From assembly GCA_002367105.1 (NCBI GenBank), contig DFCS01000011.1, positions 62,001 to 126,000 of the forward strand: 64,000 bases of DNA, written 5' to 3'. Position 1 is the first letter of the stretch, and every line of letters begins with the position of its first letter. The notes under the pieces are model-generated. The model saw only the letters and a list, made by a program, of their open reading frames with translations. It had not been told where the DNA came from and made no database searches. The position numbers and the translations under genes were made by a program. The DNA comes from Hungatella sp. UBA3048 (lineage in GTDB: Bacteria; Bacillota; Clostridia; Lachnospirales; Lachnospiraceae). This document shows, in pieces, positions 24,684 to 33,360 of the stretch.

Positions 24684-25085
24684 TTACTTATAGTAGACTT
24701 CGGATTTACCCGTCGCCTTGACCTGAATGTCAATCGGAATTGAACCAAAGACGAAGAATCCAATGTCTACCGTATCCGTCAGCCGGACCTCAATATCACC
24801 GTTTAGCTGTACCTTTTTTCCGCTGCAATAATCACAGTCCCAGCGAATATCCGGGTCAAGTCCGGTTTGCTCTCGCATCTCTACAATTCGGGAATCCACA
24901 CTGGTACTGCCTTTGATTTCGGCCTCCCGCACGATTTCCGTGGCGAAAATATCAAGCTGCTGTTTTGCAGTGAACACGGGAAACAGTTGTACAGCGAAGG
25001 CTACAACCAGCAACAGGCAGAGGATGCCAATAGCAACATCAATATAGCCCTCGCCGCTCTTGGATTTCAAGATTCTTCTGAACAT
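24684..25085 (-). CDS. DUF4320 pseudopilin-like protein
   Basis: 133 residues. SKSGEGYIDVAIGILCLLL at about 8-26: a Gly then acidic residue at +5 (G|EGYID) before a hydrophobic helix, as in class III prepilins. The extracellular part has a CDYC pair. The same SGEG-aromatic-hydrophobic-D motif occurs in the DUF6133 protein at 37692, suggesting both are substrates of the operon's prepilin peptidase. Confidence 0.7.
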   Translation of the reverse strand: MFRRILKSKSGEGYIDVAIGILCLLLVVAFAVQLFPVFTAKQQLDIFATEIVREAEIKGSTSVDSRIVEMREQTGLDPDIRWDCDYCSGKKVQLNGDIEVRLTDTVDIGFFVFGSIPIDIQVKATGKSEVYYK

Positions 25086-25096
25086 CCTGCACCCCC

Positions 25097-25972
25097 TTAG
25101 AACATCCCTGACATGGCGCCGAGGATTTGATACCCCATAACGCCCATGTACAGGAGCAGCATACAGCCAAGGAGCAGAAAGGAATACTTGCGTATTTTAG
25201 GTGGCCGTTCCATTGCCAGCCTTTTGAGCCGCTGCAATTCAAGCTGTTTCATATCATGGGAGAGCATTCTGAAAAACGCCACACCGTCATCTCCGCGAAG
25301 AACACCAATCAGCCCACGCACCACATCAGAGAGCATGGCGCTGGAAATTCTGGCCTCAAAGCGTGTCAGTGCGCCCTCGAAGTTTCCTGTACGCATATCC
25401 GCGATGGTGATGGACAGCTCATTTTTCAGAGCTTTTCCTGCATTTTTCTGATAGCTTTCCAAGATAGAGAGGACATCACGGGTTGCTTTCAGCTCCTGCA
25501 CCAGCGTTGCCACAAAACGGGGCAATTCGTACTCAATTTCCTGCCGTCTTGCGGTAATGAGCTTTTCCGCCTTGCCGCTTTCCGTAAAGTAAAGCGCAAT
25601 CCCTATGATAATAAAGACCGGGAATAGGATGGGAACAATCAGCAGGCAGGGAATTACCCCGGCAAAAATCAGACCGGCCTTTACGATTGCCTGTGCCGCA
25701 TAAACCTCTGCGGTCATGGGGATTTCTGCGGATTTCAGCACAGCCGTGAGTTTTCGTTTCCGATATTCGTCCATGGGCAGGACCGTGGAGAGCTTCACCG
25801 CCAGCTCCATGATAAAGGCGTCGGAATCCCGTGCCTTTTTCCGCTCCCGTTTCCCAAGACTCAAAATTGCTTTGGTTGCCTTATAGGTCGGTACGCTGAG
25901 AAGCTCCGCCGAAATCAGATAAAGCCCTGCTGTCAGAAACAGGGCAAAGAGAAGTAATATCATATTCTGCAT
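25097..25972 (-). CDS. tadC: TadC-type inner-membrane platform protein
   Basis: 291 residues from ATG 25972 (AGGAGG upstream). Helix at the N-terminus, a cytoplasmic segment, then a T2SSF domain with RQEIEYELPRFVATLVQELK, then ILESYQKN and a GNFEGALTRFEARI repeat, ending in two helices. TadB and TadC form the membrane platform of Tad pili. It follows TadB directly, as in canonical tad loci. Confidence 0.8.
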   Translation of the reverse strand: MQNMILLLFALFLTAGLYLISAELLSVPTYKATKAILSLGKRERKKARDSDAFIMELAVKLSTVLPMDEYRKRKLTAVLKSAEIPMTAEVYAAQAIVKAGLIFAGVIPCLLIVPILFPVFIIIGIALYFTESGKAEKLITARRQEIEYELPRFVATLVQELKATRDVLSILESYQKNAGKALKNELSITIADMRTGNFEGALTRFEARISSAMLSDVVRGLIGVLRGDDGVAFFRMLSHDMKQLELQRLKRLAMERPPKIRKYSFLLLGCMLLLYMGVMGYQILGAMSGMF

Positions 25973-25987
25973 AGTCAAAAACACCTC

Positions 25988-26920
25988 CTATCTCTTGTAT
26001 TCAATGGGGCGGGTATGCTTTGCAACAGCGGCCACTGAAACAAAAATCACGCCTGCGCAGATTGACAGCAACACCTTTCCAAACTCAGTGAACATCAATG
26101 TCTGATACCAGTCCTTGTTCAAAAAGTACATCAGCGGGATACTTCCCAGCAAGAGAATGACCATGGTGATGTATTCCTTGACCGGTTCAAAGAGCAGCAA
26201 ATCCAGCTCCGCAGACACCACACGCATATCCGACAGCTTGGCGACAATGGGCGGCAGGGTCGTTTTCAGGTTATAATCGTCCTGACACGCAATTACCTCG
26301 TCTACCCATTCATGAAATACGGCGTTATCAATCCCGGTCTTTAGCCCTGCCAAGGCTTCCTTAGTGTTTGAGTTGATCAGTTTGGCTTGTAGAAGAAAGT
26401 TACGGAATACTTCCGCTACCGGCGGATTTAAGTAAGGCTGGTTTTCCTCAATGGCACGAATGATGGTGTTTTTTCCTCTCAGGTAGCTGGTGGTGATGAT
26501 GGACAAAGCCGTTTCCAGCTCGGTGTTGATTTGTCTTTTATACCGTCCTGCCGTCAGCTTCACATAATAAAACGGCAAAAGCGCCAAACCAGTCGCCAGT
26601 ACTGGCACAAGATAGCTGTTTTTCATGGTGAGGGCAATCATGGTGCCTACCGCGAACAAAATAAGTGACAGAATGCACAGCGCAGTAAACAGTCCGCTTT
26701 TGCCCGTAATTCGCAGAATCTCCTTGGTTTCCAGAAAGAGCAGTTTCAAGCCTTTGAGCTGCTTATTCTTCCGGCTTTTTTCGATCCTGCTTTTCATGGA
26801 GGTTTTCTGCGGACGGATATAGGCCGCCAGCCCCTCCAAAAAAGTAAAGGGCGATAACGAGAGCAGGATAAAACTGCCCGTTATTGCCAATAAAAACGCA
26901 AGTGTTACAAGTATTGTCAA
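25988..26920 (-). CDS. tadB: TadB-type inner-membrane platform protein
   Basis: 310 residues with helices near 3-22, 85-125 and two at 255-300. The T2SSF core includes INTELETALSIITTSYLRGK, then NTIIRAIEEN and WVDEVIACQDDYNLKTTLPP. Partner of TadC in the Tad pilus platform driven by the CpaF/TadA ATPase encoded just upstream. Confidence 0.8.
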   Translation of the reverse strand: MTILVTLAFLLAITGSFILLSLSPFTFLEGLAAYIRPQKTSMKSRIEKSRKNKQLKGLKLLFLETKEILRITGKSGLFTALCILSLILFAVGTMIALTMKNSYLVPVLATGLALLPFYYVKLTAGRYKRQINTELETALSIITTSYLRGKNTIIRAIEENQPYLNPPVAEVFRNFLLQAKLINSNTKEALAGLKTGIDNAVFHEWVDEVIACQDDYNLKTTLPPIVAKLSDMRVVSAELDLLLFEPVKEYITMVILLLGSIPLMYFLNKDWYQTLMFTEFGKVLLSICAGVIFVSVAAVAKHTRPIEYKR

Positions 26921-26924
26921 TGTT

Positions 26925-27794
26925 TTAAGCCTCCATTTCTTCTAAATTTTCCATTAAGTCATCGTAATCCTTGTACCGTATCACGGTATCAGACACCTCA
27001 TGCAGATGGTCAACCATATCCCGGTGGCTCTCCGGCAGGCTTTGGGATGCAATCTCCTGTTTCATATCGGAAAAGCTCCCCAAGAACCCCCAGCAGCTAT
27101 CGGTTTCCTCGCCGTTTTCGTACAACCGGAAACCGTAGCATTGCCCTGAGAGGTAATAGTCGTAGCTCTCCACCTCGGATTTCAGCAGGGTTTCGGCTTT
27201 CTCATAGCTTTCAGGCGTCAGGCTGCCGTACTCCTTTTTAATGTCCTCCGGCGTGGCGTAAATCCAGCCCACTTGACCGGAATCCCACTCGGCGTGCTGC
27301 GCCCGTCCGAAAAAGGAACTGGTGGACATACTCAGCATGGAATGATCATAGAGGTTCAGGGGTAGGATGATATTTTTCTCTGCTGCCAGAGTATAGAGGT
27401 CTGAATTAAGCAAGGTGTCCACAAGGCTTTCAAAGATATCCTGCTTGTTTGCGTCCAGTTTTCCCTCAAAGGTTGCCTCGAAGAACCATTTTTGAAAATG
27501 TCGGTCGTAACTGCTGATTTCCCATCTTCCCGCCGAACGGTCGTATTCCAGCTTTACCTTGTCCGCTTTGCCGGACTTTACAAGGTCAATCACCGTATCC
27601 GGAGAAACACTGTTCCTCACCAATTCCTTCAGTAAATCATTGGTATCCTCAAAGCTATGTTCGTCCCCAAGGTTATACCGGCTGTGCCAACAAACCATAT
27701 GCCCGAAATTGTCCCAATCGGTTCGAGGATTCAAGGGTTCATCATCCATCATGATTTGAAGCATATAAGGCGCTTTATAAGCTGCCATGCTCAT
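26925..27794 (-). CDS. Phage/ICE-type conserved protein of unknown function
   Basis: 289 residues, AGGAGGTG seven bases before ATG 27794. Soluble and acidic; the N-terminus has PRTDWDNFGHMVCWHSRYNL, a pattern I recall in hypothetical proteins of Firmicutes phages and ICEs, and the middle CYGFRLYENGEETDSCWGFL. It separates the CpaF and TadB genes, an unusual insertion in a tad operon. Function unknown; anti-host-defence is possible but unsupported. Confidence 0.6.
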   Translation of the reverse strand: MSMAAYKAPYMLQIMMDDEPLNPRTDWDNFGHMVCWHSRYNLGDEHSFEDTNDLLKELVRNSVSPDTVIDLVKSGKADKVKLEYDRSAGRWEISSYDRHFQKWFFEATFEGKLDANKQDIFESLVDTLLNSDLYTLAAEKNIILPLNLYDHSMLSMSTSSFFGRAQHAEWDSGQVGWIYATPEDIKKEYGSLTPESYEKAETLLKSEVESYDYYLSGQCYGFRLYENGEETDSCWGFLGSFSDMKQEIASQSLPESHRDMVDHLHEVSDTVIRYKDYDDLMENLEEMEA

Positions 27795-27809
27795 AGAAAT
27801 GCACCTCCT

Positions 27810-29165
27810 TTATGCGCTCAAAAGCCTCTGCTGCAATTTCAGCGGCATTCCGTTTTCACGGAGCCGCTTGCAAAGGCTTTCTGATGGACCGTTTACCTTT
27901 TCGTAATGACCTATGATCTTTGCCTTTCCATTTTCCATCAGATTATCGGTGATATTAAAGCGGTACAGGGTACGCATAATAGGCGCACCTTCCTTTATGC
28001 CCACACACTCGGCAATCTCCATCAGACGGCGGCTGTTATCCTCCAGCTTCTTGGCAAAAGCCACAATGGGAAAGCCCCTTGTTGCAAGTCCCATGAGGGT
28101 AGCGTCATCCATGGAACTGCTCTCCTTGCACAGTGCTGTCATGCGGTAATAGGTGTCCTCACAGCCGTTGGCGTGAATGGTGGTCAGGGAGGTATGGCCG
28201 GTATTGGCTGCTTTGATTGCTTGCAGACTTTCATCGCTTTTCATTTCCGCAACAACCAAAAAGTCCGGGTGCATGGTAAGGGCAAGTTCCAAGAGCTTCA
28301 CCATGCTTACCACCTGTTTGGGATCGTCGGACTCCTTGGTGATAAAATGAATGACGTTATTAAGAACTCTTCCCAGTTCGTCACGTTTTACGCTGTCAAA
28401 CTCACGGCATCCTTTTTCAATGGTAATCAGCCGCTTGTCATTGGGTATCTGATCCAGAATCCAGCTCATCAGCGTGGTTTTGCCGGAGGAAGTCGCCCCG
28501 GTCATGCACATGGAAACACCGTAATTAAAAAACACTGAAAGCATATCCAGCATTTCGGCGGTGGCTGTGCCATAAGCAACAAATTCCTCTTTTTTAAGCT
28601 TGCGGGGGTTGACGATACGAATGGATACGGATAATCCTTTTTCCTCGTCCACAATACCCGGAGAGGTGGCCGTAATACGGATTTTGTTGGACAAATGGCC
28701 GATCACATAGGGCTTGGCATTATCCAGTATCATACCGGACTTATGCAGCATACGCTTGATAACATCAAGGGCGTGCTGGGGTGAGGTAAACCGCTCTTTC
28801 GTGGGAATCACCTCGCCGTTTGCGTAAATGACCTTTGTATCATCCCATTGGTTTATATTCACTTCCTCCACATCGTTGCGGTAAAGATATTTGGATAAAA
28901 AAGAAAAGCCGGTCATCTCCCCATAAAGAAGCTCCGCAAGCTCATCCGGCTCCGTATCGTCCACACCGATCCGCTGTTCCTCAAGGTATTTTCGGATGTA
29001 GCTGTGAATCAGCGCACGGCTTTGGTCGGGATCGTCCTTTAGGGTTCCGGCGTAATTTTTGCTGATATACTCCTGTACTTCCTTTAAGACTTCAGCAAAG
29101 GGGCGCAGCCGGATTTCACCGCCCATCAGACCCGCATTGTTATGGATGTTTAAGATGTTCTGCAA
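27810..29165 (-). CDS. cpaF: CpaF/TadA-type pilus assembly ATPase
   Basis: 451 residues. N-terminal helical domain, then secretion-ATPase core: NINQWDD, Walker A MTGATSSGKTTLMSW at 221-235, Asp box and Walker B DFLVVAEMKSDESLQAIKAA, His box TGHTSLTTIHANG. It powers Tad pilus extension through TadB/TadC. Its start overlaps the upstream GNAT-like gene by 16 bases. In this operon it may also serve the VirB11 role missing elsewhere. Confidence 0.9.
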   Translation of the reverse strand: MQNILNIHNNAGLMGGEIRLRPFAEVLKEVQEYISKNYAGTLKDDPDQSRALIHSYIRKYLEEQRIGVDDTEPDELAELLYGEMTGFSFLSKYLYRNDVEEVNINQWDDTKVIYANGEVIPTKERFTSPQHALDVIKRMLHKSGMILDNAKPYVIGHLSNKIRITATSPGIVDEEKGLSVSIRIVNPRKLKKEEFVAYGTATAEMLDMLSVFFNYGVSMCMTGATSSGKTTLMSWILDQIPNDKRLITIEKGCREFDSVKRDELGRVLNNVIHFITKESDDPKQVVSMVKLLELALTMHPDFLVVAEMKSDESLQAIKAANTGHTSLTTIHANGCEDTYYRMTALCKESSSMDDATLMGLATRGFPIVAFAKKLEDNSRRLMEIAECVGIKEGAPIMRTLYRFNITDNLMENGKAKIIGHYEKVNGPSESLCKRLRENGMPLKLQQRLLSA

Positions 29166-29626
29166 ATTTTGTCCTCCTTTCGGACCAGGATGATTTCATA
29201 CAAATACTTCGAGCAGACCGGAGCCTTATCGGTTCTCGGTCTGCCCGGTTGATTCCAGCTCCCGCCCTTGCTGGTATAACAGTAGGAAAAGCCGCTTGCC
29301 AAAAGGCTTTTTCCGTTCTCATGTGCTAACGTGTAGGTAATGAGCCGGTGGTAGCCCAGCGCCTTTGCCGCACGGCGGCAGGCTCCATAGAGCTTGGAGC
29401 AGGCATTCGTTGTGCCATCCGTACAGAGCCGCAGAACCTCCACCGTCATATGCTGGTCGATACGGCGGGAGCGCGGCCTGCCTGCAATGGCGACACCGCA
29501 CAATCTGCCGTCCGCATAGCAGGCAAGAGAGAACCGATGTCCCCGCACCGCTTTATGATGCCGGTGGTTCGCTGTCACATAGGCGTTGGCGTCCTTCAGC
29601 TCTATGTGGCTGACGGTGAGTATCAA
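29150..29626 (-). CDS. XF1762-like N-acetyltransferase-fold protein
   Basis: 158 residues. ANHRHHKAVRGHRFSLACYA, then GRLCGVAIAGRPRSRRIDQ, and ACSKLYGACRRAAKALGYHR resemble the GNAT-like XF1762 family common in phages and mobile elements. It overlaps the TadZ-like gene by 4 bases and CpaF by 16, so it is fixed within the operon. Target unknown; possibly modification of DNA, protein or a defence component. Confidence 0.7.
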   Translation of the reverse strand: MILTVSHIELKDANAYVTANHRHHKAVRGHRFSLACYADGRLCGVAIAGRPRSRRIDQHMTVEVLRLCTDGTTNACSKLYGACRRAAKALGYHRLITYTLAHENGKSLLASGFSYCYTSKGGSWNQPGRPRTDKAPVCSKYLYEIILVRKEDKICRTS

Positions 29627-30483
29627 AATCCCCCCCGGTTTTTGGCAAAGGGCAGCCGAAAGGCCGGTTTTCCTTTCGCTTTTTCTTTCGACTTTGCTCC
29701 GGCTGTATCCGCAACAGCGGGAGGGGCTGGCTTCACCTTGGATTTGACCGATTGTATCCCTAAAAGCTTTTCAATCCCTGCTGTATATCCAGCGCTTTCC
29801 GGCTGGACCAGCGGTGTCAGCAGTGTCAGCTCGTCATATTGCTGTTCCAGCTCCGGCGCATAGGGTAGCACAAAATCAGCGCCGCCTAACTGCTGGGATA
29901 CGGACTCCCAATCCTGTCCAGCTTTCAGATTTCCAATCACAGTTTGCTGGGTGTCTTTACGAAAACGGCTGTCCGCCAGCATAGGATTGTGGGTCAGGTA
30001 GTAGGAAACGCTTTTTAGGTTGGCGGTTCCCAGCCGTAAACCCCTGTCCGCAAGCTCGATTGCCACAATGGAGGCCGGGTCGGCCTCAAAAAAGGCGGTG
30101 CAGTCGATAATGATATAATCCGCCAGGTAACGGAGCAGTACAAAAAACTCCACCGCCTTGTCCCGTGTGATCTGCGGATACATCATCAGGCTTTCTCCTG
30201 CCTGATACCCTAAGAAGCTGATGTACTCACTTTTTTCCGTTGGCACACAGGCGTTAAGAATAGCGGCCTGCGTCAGCGCCGGAGCCGTCAAAAGGCTTCC
30301 CAGCGAAGTGTCATGGTTTATATCTGCCGGTAAAACTGTAGGAATCACCGGCGTGAACGGATCGCAGAATACGACAATCACATTCTTTTTTGCCATGGAA
30401 AGCGTCAGTGCAAGTTTAAGGGCAGCGGTGGTTTTCCCGCTGCCCGGACTGCCCATGACGGCAATTACCTTATTTTGATCCAT
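29623..30483 (-). CDS. TadZ/CpaE-like ParA-type ATPase
   Basis: 286 residues. Walker A KVIAVMGSPGSGKTTAALKL at 5-24, VIVVFCDPFTP, ADYIIIDCTAF (Walker B) and a basic Pro/Ala/Lys-rich tail. TadZ proteins place the Tad pilus at the cell pole or envelope site. It lies between CpaB and CpaF as in many tad loci. The second homologue at 16473 lacks the P-loop lysine. Confidence 0.75.
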   Translation of the reverse strand: MDQNKVIAVMGSPGSGKTTAALKLALTLSMAKKNVIVVFCDPFTPVIPTVLPADINHDTSLGSLLTAPALTQAAILNACVPTEKSEYISFLGYQAGESLMMYPQITRDKAVEFFVLLRYLADYIIIDCTAFFEADPASIVAIELADRGLRLGTANLKSVSYYLTHNPMLADSRFRKDTQQTVIGNLKAGQDWESVSQQLGGADFVLPYAPELEQQYDELTLLTPLVQPESAGYTAGIEKLLGIQSVKSKVKPAPPAVADTAGAKSKEKAKGKPAFRLPFAKNRGGF

Positions 30484-30501
30484 CGATTCAGCCTCCGTTT
30501 C

Positions 30502-31353
30502 TCAGTCCTGTGCGGCCGGAGCTGCACTGCTTTCCGCTTCACCCACGGAAGAATCACTAGCAGCCGGTGCCGCAGTGCTGTTGTTATTTTCGCTTTCATA
30601 GGTAAGCCCCTTGCTTTTTACAGGATAAAGCGCTTCCAGCACCTTTGTCTGTTCATCCAAGAACTTCTGCGCATTTTCCGAACCGCCACGATAAACAAGG
30701 GCGGCGTGGAGTTTCCCGGTCTGCTCCAGTTCTGCAAGAAGCGTGGCCTGTTCCGGCGTAGCAAGCACGGTAATGGTACTGGCAAGCTCCGTGTCCTCGC
30801 TGTCTTTGGGCTGCTCCTGTATATTGCTGTCATTACCGCTGCTGTCCGTGGTGGCAATAATCTCAACATATTGCAGTTCTGTGGGAATCAGTGTTTCGCG
30901 CATTTCGCCCACATCACTGGCAATCAGGGAAACAATGTCCCCACGCTCCAGCTTGCCGGAAAGTCCTGCGGCAAAGCTCTTGATGGTCACGGAAATCGCT
31001 CTGTTTGTGCCGTCCAGTCCGCTTAAATACTCGTTTTTCAGCATAGGCGTATCCGAGAGTTTTGTTTTCAGGATATAATCGCCTTTGTAAAGGTCTGCAT
31101 TGGCGTACTTGCCAACCACCTCATTAGCCTTATACACCACATCAGAGGGGAGATTGTAGCCCCCTGTTTCCACGGTGGTAATCATGCCTGCGGTGATCTG
31201 GTCGCCTTTTTTGATTTCGCTGCTGACGCGCACCAGTTCCACTTTAGATTTGAGCGCATCGTTGAACATAGGTGTCAGCCCAAAGCAAATGATAAAAGCC
31301 GTGATGATGCACAACAGCCCCACTACAATTCGGTTTTTCAGTAGATTTTTCAT
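30502..31353 (-). CDS. cpaB: CpaB/RcpC-like SAF-domain protein
   Basis: 283 residues from ATG 31353 (GGAGG seven bases upstream). One N-terminal helix (7-25), then a SAF domain (VRVSSEIKKGDQITAGMITT) and a RcpC-like beta domain with LERGDIVSLIASD; the tail is Ser/Ala-rich. CpaB is a periplasmic or wall-side component of Tad pili. It follows the prepilin peptidase gene. Confidence 0.8.
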   Translation of the reverse strand: MKNLLKNRIVVGLLCIITAFIICFGLTPMFNDALKSKVELVRVSSEIKKGDQITAGMITTVETGGYNLPSDVVYKANEVVGKYANADLYKGDYILKTKLSDTPMLKNEYLSGLDGTNRAISVTIKSFAAGLSGKLERGDIVSLIASDVGEMRETLIPTELQYVEIIATTDSSGNDSNIQEQPKDSEDTELASTITVLATPEQATLLAELEQTGKLHAALVYRGGSENAQKFLDEQTKVLEALYPVKSKGLTYESENNNSTAAPAASDSSVGEAESSAAPAAQD

Positions 31354-31376
31354 GTTGTTTTTCCTCCATATCAATT

Positions 31377-31943
31377 TTAAGTTGGCATAAGCGCCATAAA
31401 GCACCCAAAGGCAAGAAAGGGCGCAAGGGGCAGACTTTTTTGCTCTCTGCGGTAAGCCCGGTTCCAGAGCAGTGCGGCCGTAAGCCCCCATATCATCATC
31501 CAGATACCGCCTGTCACACCGAGGGCAAAGCCGCTGGCTGCCATGAGCTTCACATCCCCGCCGCCGATTTTCTCCGTTTTCAGGGCAGCGATCAGGAAAG
31601 GTAGTGGTACAAGTAGAAATCCCAAAAGCGCTGGCAGGGGCTGAAAATGAATCAGCCCCGCCATCGCTATTAAAAGGTGCAGACAGTCAGGAATTTCATA
31701 GGTTGAAAGGTCAACGCCCCCCGCCACAATCAACACCCCGCAGAGCAGGATACAACGAAGCGCCAATGGGGTAAAGCCATATAAAGCAAGAAAAACCGCC
31801 GTCACAGTCATACTGTAAACGGCGGTTTTTGGTATGGATTGCTTTAATATTCTGCTGATTGCCATGTCGCACAGGCTTCCCGCAAATAGGACAAGGAGTA
31901 GACAGGTCAAAAATATATCCAAAAAATCAATGTTCCAACTCAT
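31377..31943 (-). CDS. Prepilin peptidase (TadV/CpaA, A24 family)
   Basis: 188 residues, about six membrane helices. The two catalytic aspartates are D78 in GGVDLSTYEIPD and D130 in GGGDVKL, the GxGD signature of A24 proteases. It lacks the N-terminal methylase domain, as TadV proteins do. It should cleave the SGEG-type prepilins encoded at 24684 and 37692. Its ATG overlaps the stop of an adenine methyltransferase gene. Confidence 0.88.
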   Translation of the reverse strand: MSWNIDFLDIFLTCLLLVLFAGSLCDMAISRILKQSIPKTAVYSMTVTAVFLALYGFTPLALRCILLCGVLIVAGGVDLSTYEIPDCLHLLIAMAGLIHFQPLPALLGFLLVPLPFLIAALKTEKIGGGDVKLMAASGFALGVTGGIWMMIWGLTAALLWNRAYRREQKSLPLAPFLAFGCFMALMPT

Positions 31944-32788
31944 CCATATACCCGCTCTGATTCTCGCTGGATAGAGTGCTGACTACCCTGTAACCCGGAA
32001 AACTGCGCTTTCAAAATGCGGCTTTGACTCAATTCACAGTAAGAAGTCTCTATTTCACTGCCAATAAAAAAACGTCCTGTCTGGATCGCGGCAAGTGCCG
32101 TAGAACCACTCCCCATAAAAGGGTCAAAAACAATATCACCGGGGTTACTGGATATTTGTATGAGCCATTCTAAGCATTCGACATTCTTCATTGTGGGGTG
32201 CTGGAAACCCTGCTTAACTCTCCATACCGGATTGTAAGTTGCTTTTGGGTATTGTTTTCCAAACCAGCAACAAAAGAACCGTGTTTTATATTCCTGAATG
32301 GGATTTCCATAACGATGAGCTGGTTTGCCCGCAGGCTTTTTATTCCTAAGTAGCTTTGTTTTGTTAAAAGCACGGCGACCTTTATGACAGAAAATAATCC
32401 ACTCGCAGTTACTTGCATAACTTCCGTACAAATCTCCCGAATTTCCACATAGCCCCTTTTCTATAACGAGACAATTTTTTATACTGAACCCGGCTTTCAC
32501 AAGGCATTCATAATGAAATGGATATTTGTCATACCGGGTAAAAAAATATGCATGGGAATCCTCCTCTAATATTCGATAGCATTGTTGTGCGAAAGTTAAA
32601 TAGTCGATTCCGTCATCTCCTGCTAAACGAGGTAGCTTCTTTCGTGTAAGATTATTTTGGTATTGGATTCCATAAGGCGGATCGGTAAGAATTAGCTGGA
32701 CCGAAGTATCTGGCATCTGCTTCATCAGATCAAAGGCATCCATGTTATAAATTTTATTTTTATCATTTAGATATGAGAAAATATCCAT
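31940..32788 (-). CDS. DNA N6-adenine/N4-cytosine methyltransferase
   Basis: 282 residues from ATG 32788 inside the TGATG junction with the previous gene. Motif IV LTDPPYGIQYQ at about 35-45 and motif I near the C-terminus, DIVFDPFMGSGSTALAAI, the beta-class order (IV before I). No restriction enzyme gene accompanies it, so it is an orphan modification enzyme, likely protecting transferred DNA. Confidence 0.88.
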   Translation of the reverse strand: MDIFSYLNDKNKIYNMDAFDLMKQMPDTSVQLILTDPPYGIQYQNNLTRKKLPRLAGDDGIDYLTFAQQCYRILEEDSHAYFFTRYDKYPFHYECLVKAGFSIKNCLVIEKGLCGNSGDLYGSYASNCEWIIFCHKGRRAFNKTKLLRNKKPAGKPAHRYGNPIQEYKTRFFCCWFGKQYPKATYNPVWRVKQGFQHPTMKNVECLEWLIQISSNPGDIVFDPFMGSGSTALAAIQTGRFFIGSEIETSYCELSQSRILKAQFSGLQGSQHSIQRESERVYG

Positions 32789-33360
32789 CACTCCATTTCC
32801 TTCACTTTTTGTATGGCCTCCCTTATATCAAGGCGGTAAATTTCATTGCCAAGGCACACCCAGCCGTCATACTGCTTCCTCGCAAATAACTCCGCACGGG
32901 GAATATCTCCCATAAGCAGATCAATTCGGCGTCGTACTTCGTCTGGCTTTTTACTGTGACGTTCCACCGGTGTATCTACAATGCTATGTACCGCCTTTGA
33001 TACCCGCTTTGGTCTGCCCTTTGTGGCAATCAGGCACAGTTCCGAGTTTGCGCGTGTCCAAAAACCCAGTCCCCAAAACCATTTGTCAGTTTGCTTTTTA
33101 CACCGTTTTACCCAGCAAAAGCCAAGGGTTTTATAAACAAACCCCCATCGTTTGATGGCATTCAAACCCTCCAGCAGACAGGGAAAGGTCACCCACAGAA
33201 ATAGCACACAGTCCTTATCCGCAATACCGTCTATGTCAAGGCTATAAATATCCTCGGCGTGCATGGTATGGTAATGATTTTCAGCACTGCGGCCTTCTCC
33301 TTTTTTGGAGTAAACCTTGTACGCCCATGGAGGGTCTACATAAAGCACACCGAACTTCAT
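32788..33360 (-). CDS. MT-A70 family adenine methyltransferase
   Basis: 190 residues. VLYVDPPWAYKVYS carries the DPPW motif of MT-A70 proteins, followed by HYHTMHAEDIYSL and FLWVTFPCLLEGLNAIKRWG. It overlaps the cytosine methyltransferase gene by 4 bases and the next adenine methyltransferase gene by 1, so all three are translated as one unit. Probably a DNA methylase used against host restriction. Confidence 0.88.
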   Translation of the reverse strand: MKFGVLYVDPPWAYKVYSKKGEGRSAENHYHTMHAEDIYSLDIDGIADKDCVLFLWVTFPCLLEGLNAIKRWGFVYKTLGFCWVKRCKKQTDKWFWGLGFWTRANSELCLIATKGRPKRVSKAVHSIVDTPVERHSKKPDEVRRRIDLLMGDIPRAELFARKQYDGWVCLGNEIYRLDIREAIQKVKEME